A stretch of DNA of 64,000 nucleotides from CAZCTC01 sp964501335 (lineage in GTDB: Bacteria > Chloroflexota > Anaerolineae > B4-G1 > SLSP01): assembly GCA_964501335.1 (NCBI GenBank), contig CAZCTC010000002.1, positions 62,001 through 126,000 on the forward strand, read 5' to 3'. The notes beneath the pieces are model-generated. The model ran no database searches. It was not told the DNA's origin and saw only the letters and a list, made by a program, of their open reading frames with translations. Both the position numbers and the translations under genes were made by a program. Positions 44,328-51,293 of this stretch are shown here, in pieces (the stretch's first letter is position 1; each line of letters begins with the position of its first letter).

Positions 44328-44334
44328 GCAATGA
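43204..44334 (+). CDS. Overlapping second-frame ORF: WPTPT-repeat phage protein embedded in the Dcm gene
   Basis: 376 aa in the +1 frame relative to the methyltransferase, open over its full length. MSWLYLPELV starts 4 nt after the Dcm ATG and shares the same AGGAGG. It has four W/F-PTPT units (IWPTPTVTG, LWPTPTAAD, LWPTPTVSD, FPTPTT...), then GTLNPDWVEWLMGWPTGWTD. I recall this start, the WPTPT repeats and the LNP.WVEWLMG ending from hypothetical phage proteins found near methyltransferases. Its TGA overlaps the next ATG as ATGA, better coupling than the Dcm stop offers. Either both frames are coding, or one is carried along by the other; the function is unknown. Confidence 0.55.
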   Translation: MSWLYLPELVADYSLPGGFSDGEPSAMSNSRPTPSASCRPGSAIDTSTMPRSGTTQTLSTGVLGLDAWISSLRASRASRSVSLASSAPTAISAMDGLQPSGLFARYDRRSSCWKTLQGCFPLWEVTADGISDEFSETWPRAGILRDGECYLRRRWERRINATGFSFSDIWPTPTVTGNNNRPGVSENSGLGLATAVRLWPTPTAADGRRAGNFGRGDGNPTLAGAVKLWPTPTVSDFRGPNLNPGTRSASEHSLATVVMFPTPTTPGGGRSVPADAVWNGNAAYAPDGKKLQVGLETVVRRFPTPTTKDNRPTSQASMERGAGPTLDQFVGGTLNPDWVEWLMGWPTGWTDCAPLAADRFLLWLRQFGICCGEDEQ

Positions 44335-45563
44335 TTATAAACTGCAGTTCCCACCATATCCCTATCGTTGACCGGTCGGTGCATTGCGTAGTAACGTCGC
44401 CGCCGTACTGGGGGCTTCGGTCATACCAGGGGGCGCAATCCGTGAATTGGCCGGAGGTAGTTTACTCTCCCATGCCAGGACTCCAGGAAATAACAATCGA
44501 TGCCATGATCGCTCCCCTTGGACTGGAAAAGAGCGTTGATGCGTTCATCGGTCATTTGATACTGATTTTTCGTGAGGTGTGGCGGACGTTGCGCGACGAC
44601 GGGGTGATCTGGGCAAACATGGGCGATTGCTACGCTTATGACTCTAAATGGGGCGGGGCCAGCGGGGGAAAAAATTACACCAGCGCGGGCGGTGGGATTT
44701 CTCGACAGCGGAAGAACAGCGGAATTCGTGACAAAAGCCTTGTGGGTCAGCCGTGGCGGTTGGCTTTCGCCCTGGAAGCTGACGGATGGATTCTTCGTCG
44801 GGATGTGATTTGGCATAAACGCAATCCCACGCCGGAATCCTGTGATGACCGGCCTACCAACGCCCACGAATATGTTTTCCTTTTGGCTAAGGATCCGGAT
44901 TACTTCTACGACAAGGTAGCCATTATGGAACCCAGCTTGACAAATGATCCGCGCCACCCATATCTGAGCCGCGGCGCGAAGGATTTTGATGGCCGGCCAG
45001 AGGAACAATGGCACGGGGGGAAGGTCAGAGAAGACGGTGATTTTTCAATGCGCAATCGCCGGGATGTTTGGTCAATTTCAACGGAAGGGTATAGGGGTGC
45101 GCATTACGCTACTTTCCCGCGCGAGCTCGTTTCTCCCTGTGTCCTGGCTGGGACCAGCGCGCGCGGGGTCTGCCCGATCTGCGGCGCGCCCTGGACCCGG
45201 GTGACGAAAAAGAATTTCAGTATTCAGGATGATGTCTCCGCCGATCGCGCGCATCATGGAGCCGACGGACAAAAAGCGCTTGACGAGACCAGCAACTGGG
45301 AAGGGTTCCCGCGTGGAGTGACCAACGTGGCGACGTTGGGGTGGCGTCCGACCTGCGATCACGGCGCTGATCCCGTTCCTGCCGTCGTGATGGATCCATT
45401 CTGCGGTTCTGGGACTGTCGGGATGGTTTGTCGGGAAACGGGGCGGAAGTTTGTGGGCCTGGATATCTCCTTCCCATATCTGCGCGACCAGGCCCGGGCC
45501 CGGGCAGAGAACAAAGCGGCGCCGGTGGATGAGACGCTACCGCTCTTCGCAGCGGTTGAGTAG
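44331..45563 (+). CDS. DNA adenine-N6 / cytosine-N4 methyltransferase (type II beta-class)
   Basis: 410 aa. Catalytic motif IV TSPPYW (residues 22-27) precedes the AdoMet motif I DPFCGSGTV near the C-terminus, the beta-class order. WRLAFALEADGWILRRDVIWHK and NAHEYVFLLAK are typical of the N4/N6 family. A zinc-knuckle-like CPICGAPW occurs at about residue 280. Start overlaps the second-frame ORF stop (ATGA), with GGAGG 7 nt upstream. No partner endonuclease is adjacent, so it is an orphan, probably antirestriction. Confidence 0.9.
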   Translation: MIINCSSHHIPIVDRSVHCVVTSPPYWGLRSYQGAQSVNWPEVVYSPMPGLQEITIDAMIAPLGLEKSVDAFIGHLILIFREVWRTLRDDGVIWANMGDCYAYDSKWGGASGGKNYTSAGGGISRQRKNSGIRDKSLVGQPWRLAFALEADGWILRRDVIWHKRNPTPESCDDRPTNAHEYVFLLAKDPDYFYDKVAIMEPSLTNDPRHPYLSRGAKDFDGRPEEQWHGGKVREDGDFSMRNRRDVWSISTEGYRGAHYATFPRELVSPCVLAGTSARGVCPICGAPWTRVTKKNFSIQDDVSADRAHHGADGQKALDETSNWEGFPRGVTNVATLGWRPTCDHGADPVPAVVMDPFCGSGTVGMVCRETGRKFVGLDISFPYLRDQARARAENKAAPVDETLPLFAAVE

Positions 45564-45597
45564 TTTGGTTCTGATAAGTGGAATTACTGGAACCAAA
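45564..45597. terminator. GGTTCCGATAA-type hairpin, copy 2
   Basis: Arms 45564-45577 and 45584-45597 pair with two wobbles and one mismatch, followed by AAAAAA. Placed after the second methyltransferase. Confidence 0.6.
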
Positions 45598-45676
45598 AAA
45601 CGCACGAATGGGCCGCTTAAATATGAGGGCGGCATTTGAGCGGCCCATTCTCCAGGATTAAAAAGGAGCAATCAAA

Positions 45677-46243
45677 ATGGACGAGAAAAAATTACAGGTT
45701 CTGCGTGATGCAGGATTCGAGGAAATGGCAGTTTATGCGGCCCTTGCGGATCGTGCCACCGGGTGGCAATGGGTGCATCTGGGCACAGATGAAAATGGGC
45801 AGTTCGGAAATATCAAGGCCCTACTCGAAAACGATGGGATGACCGATGTATTGGATGAGAACGACGACAATATTGCAAACTGGGATATGGCCGCTGCGGC
45901 ACGGCATTTGATCCCACAGTCTGCTGAAGCCCTGGCTGAGTCGCTGGGCCGGATTGAGACCCTGTCGGCTGCGCTGACGGCGGCTACAAATCTCTACGGA
46001 GACGCGGAGCGGGCGCGGTTCCAGTCGGAGGAGCGGCTGCGCGAGGTGGCAGATGAACGAGATTTCGCACTGGGGCGCGCTGATGAAGCTGAATCCGAAC
46101 TCCAGCGGGCTGTAGATCTTCTGTCCCAAATTGATGAGGGAAATAACTTCTGCCCGTTCTGCGATTGCGGCCCGCATCCCGATCACATCGATGGATGCAC
46201 CATCGGAGAATTCCTGAAGGGTCACGTAGAGGAGGAGGATTAA
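45677..46243 (+). CDS. Phage protein with coiled coil and C-terminal zinc motif
   Basis: 188 aa, AAGGAGC site. Central coiled coil (SLGRIETLSAALTAATNLYGDAERARFQSEERLREVADERD) and C-terminal CPFCDCGPHPDHIDGC. N-terminus (VYAALADRATGWQWV) not recognised. Part of a run of small accessory genes between GGTTCCGATAA hairpins. Confidence 0.6.
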   Translation: MDEKKLQVLRDAGFEEMAVYAALADRATGWQWVHLGTDENGQFGNIKALLENDGMTDVLDENDDNIANWDMAAAARHLIPQSAEALAESLGRIETLSAALTAATNLYGDAERARFQSEERLREVADERDFALGRADEAESELQRAVDLLSQIDEGNNFCPFCDCGPHPDHIDGCTIGEFLKGHVEEED

Positions 46244-46245
46244 CG

Positions 46246-46458
46246 ATGGATGAGAATAAAAACTCGGTGCGTGATGGTGACGTATGCGTTGACTGGATTG
46301 AAAATCATCCGTGGTATGGATTACAACGTGAATGCACCTGTGACAACTCGCATGCTGTGCATGGATGTTTTTTTAGTGAATTCAGGTCATGCGATGGACA
46401 CGGGAAGGCGACATTCCTAAGGCTAAAGCCTGACCGTGCTATGTCAAAGTTAAATTAG
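46246..46458 (+). CDS. Small phage protein (70 aa), unknown
   Basis: Start MDENKNSVRDGDVCVDWIENHPWYGLQ chosen for GGAGGAGGAT 5 nt upstream. Four cysteines (CTCDN...HGCF...SCDGHG) could bind zinc. Ends next to a GGTTCCGATAA hairpin. Confidence 0.55.
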   Translation: MDENKNSVRDGDVCVDWIENHPWYGLQRECTCDNSHAVHGCFFSEFRSCDGHGKATFLRLKPDRAMSKLN

Positions 46459-46485
46459 CTTCTGATAATCGGCGTTATCGGAACC
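46458..46485. terminator. GGTTCCGATAA-type hairpin, copy 3
   Basis: GCTTCTGATAA (46458-46468) pairs imperfectly with TTATCGGAACC (46475-46485). Immediately upstream of the strong promoter at 46497. Confidence 0.55.
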
Positions 46486-46496
46486 AAATCTCCCTA

Positions 46497-46536
46497 TTGA
46501 CAAATCTATATAGATTATTATAATATCTATATAGAT
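46497..46536 (+). promoter_or_regulatory. Strong promoter with twin ATCTATATAGAT operators
   Basis: TTGACA (46497-46502), 16 nt, TATAAT (46519-46524). The perfect 12-bp palindrome ATCTATATAGAT occurs at 46504-46515 (inside the spacer) and at 46525-46536 (right after the -10), 21 bp apart, two helical turns. Drives the small-gene cluster from 46559. The binding protein is not identified. Confidence 0.8.
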
Positions 46537-46558
46537 TATAAAACAGAGGAGACTAGAG

Positions 46559-46801
46559 ATGAACTACACAGGTGACCGTGTACTTTTTACAGCAAATCGC
46601 AAATGCGCCCTCCTGGGGCGCGAGTATAACGAAGGTGATCAGGTCGAGGTTACGTTGACCCGCGATTTCGATGCCGACCGCGAGGCTGGTAGTGGGAAAG
46701 GCCCGTGGGGCTGGGCCGGGTTTTCGTCCCGGTTCGTGGCCGCCCTCGGGACGGTCGAGGTGCAGTCCGGAGGCCGGTTGATTCTCCGGGGAGGAAAGTA
46801 G
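46559..46801 (+). CDS. Small beta-rich phage protein (80 aa)
   Basis: First gene after the twin-operator promoter, GAGGAG site. MNYTGDRVLFTANRKCALLGREYNEGDQVEVTL is followed by an SRFVAALGTVEV end. Beta-rich, no signal, no recognised family. Confidence 0.6.
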   Translation: MNYTGDRVLFTANRKCALLGREYNEGDQVEVTLTRDFDADREAGSGKGPWGWAGFSSRFVAALGTVEVQSGGRLILRGGK

Positions 46802-46803
46802 AA

Positions 46804-47007
46804 ATGAACCACAATTTTATCGAAAAGCGCGAACGCGCGATCCGTTTTCTGCGCGCAGATGGGTGGATTATCAATAATCCGGATGAAATCCAGGTTGTTG
46901 ATGATCCGAGTTACATTGATTCAGTTGTCGTGCTGAAACAGCACGGAAACGGAGAATGGGTCGTTGATCTAAGCGACGGAAGCGTCGCTTTTTTTCAGGA
47001 GGATTAG
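46804..47007 (+). CDS. Small phage protein (67 aa), unknown
   Basis: Start MNHNFIEKRERAIRFLRADGW chosen for GGAGGAAAG upstream, 2 nt after the previous stop. Alpha/beta, acidic C-terminus. Not recognised. Confidence 0.55.
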   Translation: MNHNFIEKRERAIRFLRADGWIINNPDEIQVVDDPSYIDSVVVLKQHGNGEWVVDLSDGSVAFFQED

Positions 47008-47009
47008 AA

Positions 47010-47261
47010 ATGAAAACAGCACTTTTGAGCACAGTTGTTGTACCTGATTTTTCCGAGAAACGCACCGTCGTCGTAGAACCCGTCAACGTTACCGAATATC
47101 TCGGCCACGTTGATCGGAATTACTGCGGACACCCGGTTACCGACCGCATCCTGCGCGAGATCCGCCCGGATCTTCCGCCGGCAGAGAGGGGCGGGAAATG
47201 GGACGGGGTCGGGTATGCGCTGGCGATCCGACCGCGCGATCAGCTTCGATCTGGATCATGA
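47010..47261 (+). CDS. Small phage protein (83 aa), unknown
   Basis: GGAGGATTAGAA site, 2 nt after the previous stop. MKTALLSTVVVPDFSEKRTVVVEPVNV, then a conserved-looking DRNYCGHPVTDRILRE...GGKWDGVGYALAIRPR. The second half resembles a nucleotide-binding pocket by eye only. No family named. Confidence 0.5.
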   Translation: MKTALLSTVVVPDFSEKRTVVVEPVNVTEYLGHVDRNYCGHPVTDRILREIRPDLPPAERGGKWDGVGYALAIRPRDQLRSGS

Positions 47262-47272
47262 TCGAGGATAGC

Positions 47273-47665
47273 ATGAAGAAAAAATTCGGAACCCTCATTA
47301 GTATCTATTTTTCAGAGACCTCCCAGGCGCGCACGAATGCTCTGCGCGCGCGCTTGGCGGAAATTGCGCGCGGTTTCGGGTTCGTCGCGCGCAGGGGCGA
47401 GACGAAAGGCGAGGGGAACCTCGCGGGCCTGCTCGAGGCAATCGACATCGGGCTGGTGTCTGTCGTCGGGATGCTCCCCGACGAGCAGATCCCGCGCGCG
47501 ATCGCGCGGCTGGATGTCATCGCCGCCGCAGATCCGCGCGACGAATGGGCCAAGGATATCGCGGATGCGCTGCGGGACTCGCAGCGCCGGGCCGCGCAGG
47601 CGGAGCGCCGCGAGTATGACGAAATCGCGGCGCAGCAAGAAGGGAGCGCCGATGAAACCGAGTAA
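47273..47665 (+). CDS. Phage protein (130 aa), possible ribbon-helix-helix/helical
   Basis: Start MKKKFGTLISIYFSETSQARTNAL set by GAGGATAGC before ATG 47273. The N-terminal strand followed by two helices could be a ribbon-helix-helix; the C-terminus is an Arg/Ala-rich helix. Very GC-rich with GCGC runs, unlike the neighbours. Its end overlaps the next gene by 14 nt. Confidence 0.5.
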   Translation: MKKKFGTLISIYFSETSQARTNALRARLAEIARGFGFVARRGETKGEGNLAGLLEAIDIGLVSVVGMLPDEQIPRAIARLDVIAAADPRDEWAKDIADALRDSQRRAAQAERREYDEIAAQQEGSADETE

Positions 47666-47993
47666 CGAGCTTGCAGTGCGCCTCCGCGCCTCCGCCGTGA
47701 ATGTTGCGGCGGCCCGTGGAGAGAAACCGGTCAGTCCCGTGCAAGCGTTTTTAAAAATCTTTGTCCAGCCCCGCCGGGACTGGAAGCGGGCCGGGGCCCC
47801 TCGCGTTGGGTGGAAGCGCGGGGAGATCGTGGAATGGGTGCAGGCGCGAACTCCGGCGGAGCGCGCCGAAGAGTGGGGTGACGTAGGTTACTACGCCGCC
47901 CAGTCGGGCGTCCGGTCTGGTGGCTGTATGCCCTGTTTACCCCGCGAGAAATTGCTGAACGCGCCGCTGAGAAATTCGAGCGGCGAGCACTGA
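47652..47993 (+). CDS. Phage protein (113 aa), weak MazG-like motif
   Basis: Starts MKPSNELAVRLRASAVNVAAARGEKP inside the end of the preceding gene. KRGEIVEWVQ...AERAEEWGDVGYYAAQS resembles the 'E..ELGDVLYY' metal-binding helix of MazG-type nucleotide pyrophosphohydrolases, but the partner acidic helix is not clear. Followed by a terminator at 47996. Confidence 0.45.
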   Translation: MKPSNELAVRLRASAVNVAAARGEKPVSPVQAFLKIFVQPRRDWKRAGAPRVGWKRGEIVEWVQARTPAERAEEWGDVGYYAAQSGVRSGGCMPCLPREKLLNAPLRNSSGEH

Positions 47994-47995
47994 AG

Positions 47996-48055
47996 GGGCC
48001 CGGTTAAACCGGGCCCTCGCTTTTGGTTCCGATAATCAACATTATTGGAACAAAA
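47996..48055 (+). terminator. Terminator followed by GGTTCCGATAA-type hairpin, copy 4
   Basis: GGGCCCGG/CCGGGCCC hairpin (47996-48003 / 48009-48016) with TCGCTTTT, then TTTTGGTTCCGATAAT pairing with a right arm at 48041-48055. Confidence 0.65.
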
Positions 48056-48108
48056 TTTCAAGCGGCGGCCCGGTCACCAGCCGGGCCGCCGGAAAGGAAC
48101 GAGTACAA

Positions 48109-48507
48109 ATGGAAAAGATTTTAGGGATGGCGATCGGCACGGCTATCGTGTTTTTGCTGCTCACGACTGGGTTTGCACTGGGGACAATCTACGAGAGGGA
48201 TCAGGTTAAATCCGTCAATGTTCCGGCGCAACAGGCAGCACCTGCCGAGCGCGTTCAGATGACGGTGCAGTTCATCGATCGGGCGGGGGAGGCGGCGCGG
48301 GTAACCGTGCTGGACCCTGGAGACTCCGACATCGGGGACTTGCTGGGTGTGTTTCAAAACCCGGAGCTATTCCTGGAATTCAGCGACGCGCGGGCGGCGC
48401 TGTTCAGACCAGGAGATCAAACCGTGGTTTGGTGCGACAAGCGCGGGCCCGCTGAATTGAGATTCAGTAACTGCAGTATGCTCCCAGTGGTCAACGGGGA
48501 GCCATGA
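48109..48507 (+). CDS. Membrane-anchored phage protein (132 aa)
   Basis: One N-terminal membrane helix (LGMAIGTAIVFLLLTTGFALG), then a soluble domain with two cysteines (VVWCDKRG, FSNCSM). AAGGAACG upstream. Possibly periplasmic or surface-facing; role unknown. Confidence 0.55.
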   Translation: MEKILGMAIGTAIVFLLLTTGFALGTIYERDQVKSVNVPAQQAAPAERVQMTVQFIDRAGEAARVTVLDPGDSDIGDLLGVFQNPELFLEFSDARAALFRPGDQTVVWCDKRGPAELRFSNCSMLPVVNGEP

Positions 48508-48587
48508 CCATATTGGTCCATTATTCCATTCATCGGTGAATCTGCCCCCGGTCAGCGACTTGGCCGGGGGTTTACTTCGAGGTAAAC

Positions 48588-49643
48588 ATGAGCGAATTGA
48601 TAGATTTGATCCAGGCAATCGAGGCAGAACGTCCCCGCCCGGCCCCTGATGCATTGATTGTAGAGCCGGGCCCCAACTGGCCGGAGCTGGCCAATATGGT
48701 CAGGGCCCAGGCCTCCGGAATCGTGGTGGATCTGTTGTTCGTGGCTCTACAGGAATTACTGGCCATGATCCGCCGATACAACGAGCTGCACACGGCCTAC
48801 TGGGCCGAGATCGACGACACCGCCGAGTACCTGGGCCGGCTGGAGGGGGCCTATGCTGAAATCAATGCGCTGAGGGAGCGGGTCGCCGACCTGGAGCAGC
48901 GCATCGCCCAGCGGCCGCTCAATCCCAGCGTGACGATCCCCGCCCAGGACATCACCGTCAGGGCGCCGCTCCAGCAGGAGATCCTGCGTGTCGTCGCCTC
49001 CGGCCTGGGGCGGAGCTGGCGCATCGGGGACCGGATGATTGCGCAGGGGCTGGCCAGCGACCGGAGCAGCTTCCTCAATGCCCTGCAAAAGCTAACCCAG
49101 CGGGGCCTGATCGCTGACTACCAGGAACGCGGGCGGGCTATCCGCTGGACCCCCACGGCCGGCGGTGGGCGGCGGCTGGTCGTGCTCACCGACGCGGGGC
49201 GCGCCTGGTGCGAATCCGCGTTCGGTCGGCCGGCGGCAGAGTCCGAGCTGTTGGGGATCGCGCGCCAGCACGGGATCGTTCACGGCGTGGGCATCCTGGA
49301 GGCGGCAGACCATTTCCGAACGGCCGGCTACGAGGTTGACGATGCGCCCGAGGCGATCCTCGCGGGGCCTGAGCGCTGGGGACCCAGGGCCGAGCCCGAT
49401 CTGGTGGTCGTGGCCGACGACGTGCGCTGGACGGTGGAGGTGCAGCGGGAGGTGAGCGAGCGGCTAACGGATAAGTGGAGGAAGACGTTAGAGCTGGCGG
49501 GCCGGCTAGTGATCGTATTGTTCAACGAGGAGGCGCGAGAGAACCAAGCGCGGATACTGAAACGGGCCGGAGTAGGCGGAGAGGTGTGGTTGCTCAGTTT
49601 GGAGGCGATGGAGCGAGGCGGAGCGGAGTTGTTACCCGGGTAA
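48588..49643 (+). CDS. Winged-helix plus PD-(D/E)xK-like protein
   Basis: 351 aa. An N-terminal helical/coiled part (to ~115) is followed by a winged helix (QQEILRVVASGL...LNALQKLTQRGLIADY). The C-terminal part has RAEPDLVVVADDVRWTVEVQREVSERLTDKW, which keeps the 'PD ... E-x-(Q/K)' spacing of PD-(D/E)xK nucleases, with Gln in place of Lys. The arrangement resembles replication-relaxation or mobilisation proteins, but an inactive nuclease cannot be excluded. GAGG upstream of the start; a GC hairpin precedes it (48546-48571). Confidence 0.5.
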   Translation: MSELIDLIQAIEAERPRPAPDALIVEPGPNWPELANMVRAQASGIVVDLLFVALQELLAMIRRYNELHTAYWAEIDDTAEYLGRLEGAYAEINALRERVADLEQRIAQRPLNPSVTIPAQDITVRAPLQQEILRVVASGLGRSWRIGDRMIAQGLASDRSSFLNALQKLTQRGLIADYQERGRAIRWTPTAGGGRRLVVLTDAGRAWCESAFGRPAAESELLGIARQHGIVHGVGILEAADHFRTAGYEVDDAPEAILAGPERWGPRAEPDLVVVADDVRWTVEVQREVSERLTDKWRKTLELAGRLVIVLFNEEARENQARILKRAGVGGEVWLLSLEAMERGGAELLPG

Positions 49644-49658
49644 CATAATTTTTTGGTA

Positions 49659-49686
49659 TTGACATTGTAATACAATGTATTACAAT
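49659..49686 (+). promoter_or_regulatory. Promoter overlapped by an ATTGTAATACA operator
   Basis: TTGACA (49659-49664), 16 nt, TACAAT (49681-49686). A 23-bp inverted repeat, ATTGTAATACA with a 1-nt centre and its exact complement (49664-49686), fills the spacer and the -10. Drives the gene at 49718 and probably the following three. Confidence 0.75.
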
Positions 49687-49717
49687 AGAGTTAGATTTTA
49701 GATGATGGAGGCGGGAA

Positions 49718-50080
49718 ATGGCACAGTTAACAGTTCAGGAACAGGCGGAACGGATTTACCATCAATTCGACCAACAGCGCGCTCAGTATGCCAAACTGGG
49801 AATGAAACTCAGCGGAGTCGCAGCTGCCAGCGTTAACGAAATTGCGCAGCACATCCAGAACTGCAACGATGCCGCCGCCGCTGCTGGTCTGGAATATCTC
49901 GACTCGTCCGCCGTGAAATGGGGCCTGACCCGCGAGCAGGTTTTCTCCCTGGCTGAGGAAAAAGCACACGCTGCTCGGAAATCCCGCGGAGCCCGCGCTC
50001 TGAGCCAGAAATACGGCCGCGAAACCGCCGAGAGAATCATCGCCGAGAAAACTGGCCGCCACGTCAGCCTGAAACAGTAG
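49718..50080 (+). CDS. Phage protein (120 aa), unknown
   Basis: GGAGGCGGG site. Helical: LTVQEQAERIYHQFDQQRAQYAKLGMKLSG... and a basic C-terminal RKSRGARALSQKYGRETAERII that looks DNA-binding. First gene of the operon under the 49659 promoter. Confidence 0.55.
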   Translation: MAQLTVQEQAERIYHQFDQQRAQYAKLGMKLSGVAAASVNEIAQHIQNCNDAAAAAGLEYLDSSAVKWGLTREQVFSLAEEKAHAARKSRGARALSQKYGRETAERIIAEKTGRHVSLKQ

Positions 50081-50087
50081 AGGAAAC

Positions 50088-50324
50088 ATGGAAAAAATCA
50101 CGATCACGGAACATGGTCGAGGAATTTTCGGGATTGGCGGAGTGGGGATTGCTCAGGCGAATGAGATGCCCGTCATCCCGACGCTGGCCCAGGTCGAGCG
50201 CGTGCAGCGCCTGGAACGCAATGCTCGCCACTGCCAGCGCTGCGGGGCCAGCGATCTGATCGACGGTGCAATGTTCAGCACGGACCCGGCCTCGGGTCTG
50301 TGTGATGACTGTCTGGATCATTAA
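50088..50324 (+). CDS. Small zinc-finger phage protein
   Basis: 78 aa, 7 nt after the previous gene. C-terminal CQRCGASDLIDG...LCDDCLDH is a four-cysteine zinc finger. Function unknown. Confidence 0.55.
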   Translation: MEKITITEHGRGIFGIGGVGIAQANEMPVIPTLAQVERVQRLERNARHCQRCGASDLIDGAMFSTDPASGLCDDCLDH

Positions 50325-50338
50325 TCAGGAGGTATATC

Positions 50339-51028
50339 ATGGCCGCAGTAACCAGCATTAGGCTAAACGACGGTGAGCGCGAGATCGTCAATGCCATTTT
50401 AGAGGCCCACCCGGAACTGGACGGGAATACCAGCCGGGCCATTTCTTTGGCCCTGCATGAATGGAGCAAGGCCCATCCGTCGGAAACGTTCATGTATCCC
50501 GTTATCGTTCAGGATCTGGATCACCCACAGAAACCCGATATCATCCGAATTTTACCGGAACCCGGGCGCACGAATCAGTCAAACGATCCCCGCATCGTGG
50601 GATGGCTCGGGACAATCAACAACGTTTCAAAAACGGCTCTGGGGAAATTGACGCCGGCGGAAACGCGTAAATTGCTCCGGGAATATGAGATTCAGATCCC
50701 AGATAGTGTACCTGTGCGGTTTTGCGATTATGCTGCCGGCGGCAGTGCCGAGGCGGAGTATTTCAATAATCAGTTTTCCTATCCCTACCAGGGGCCCTGG
50801 ATGGGAATCCCGCCAGATGAGGAGCGGTGGGCAGTATCGCCGGCCACCGTGAAACGCGCCCAGGTGGTATTCAGCAATGGCTATCTCACCATCACATTCA
50901 CTGATGGAGAGCAGTGGTTTATCTACGAGGCCTCACCCGATCTGAATACCCGGGGTGCCGAGGAGATTTCCGAAGAGCTGGTAGGAAAGCGATTTGACCA
51001 GCAGCAATTCTCCCGGTTCGGAGGATAG
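50339..51028 (+). CDS. Phage protein (229 aa) with ribbon-helix-helix-like start
   Basis: AGGAGG site. MAAVTSIRLNDGEREIVNAILEAHPELDGNTSRAISLALHEW looks like a ribbon-helix-helix domain; the remainder is beta-rich and unrecognised. It may regulate its own promoter at 49659, as is common, but this is inference. Confidence 0.5.
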   Translation: MAAVTSIRLNDGEREIVNAILEAHPELDGNTSRAISLALHEWSKAHPSETFMYPVIVQDLDHPQKPDIIRILPEPGRTNQSNDPRIVGWLGTINNVSKTALGKLTPAETRKLLREYEIQIPDSVPVRFCDYAAGGSAEAEYFNNQFSYPYQGPWMGIPPDEERWAVSPATVKRAQVVFSNGYLTITFTDGEQWFIYEASPDLNTRGAEEISEELVGKRFDQQQFSRFGG

Positions 51029-51031
51029 CCA

Positions 51032-51238
51032 ATGAAACGGGCACTGACGAAGGCCGGTAGACTCCTGGTCCTGTTGCGCCTGCGGCAACAGGGGAGCCTG
51101 GATGGAGTGACCCTCCAGGAGATCGCCGACCAATTCGGCGTAAACCGGTCGACGATCATGCGCGATCTGCGCGAGATTGACCAAGCTGAGGCCGAATACC
51201 AGCGGATAAAAAATCTCCAGCCCTGGGGACAGGGATGA
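51032..51238 (+). CDS. Small helix-turn-helix protein (DeoR-like)
   Basis: 68 aa. GVTLQEIADQFGVNRSTIMRDLREIDQAEAEY is a winged helix-turn-helix. Last gene of the rightward early region, ending at the terminator 51241-51267. Candidate regulator of the late region. Confidence 0.65.
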   Translation: MKRALTKAGRLLVLLRLRQQGSLDGVTLQEIADQFGVNRSTIMRDLREIDQAEAEYQRIKNLQPWGQG

Positions 51239-51290
51239 GAAAGGCCCCGGTTAATCCGGGGCCTTTTCGCATCTGCGAATATTCGCAGAT
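51239..51290. terminator. Terminator plus 20-bp palindrome, copy 2
   Basis: Perfect 10-bp arms (51241-51250 / 51256-51265) and a T-run, then the palindrome ATCTGCGAATATTCGCAGAT (51271-51290). Read on the minus strand the order is palindrome, GC.AAAA, hairpin, T-run, identical to 33669-33723. It separates convergent early and late transcription. Confidence 0.8.
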
Positions 51291-51293
51291 AGA

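Noticed and set aside
42595..45563. A complete restriction-modification system
   Set aside because: Two methyltransferases are present but no endonuclease gene is adjacent; they look like orphan antirestriction enzymes.
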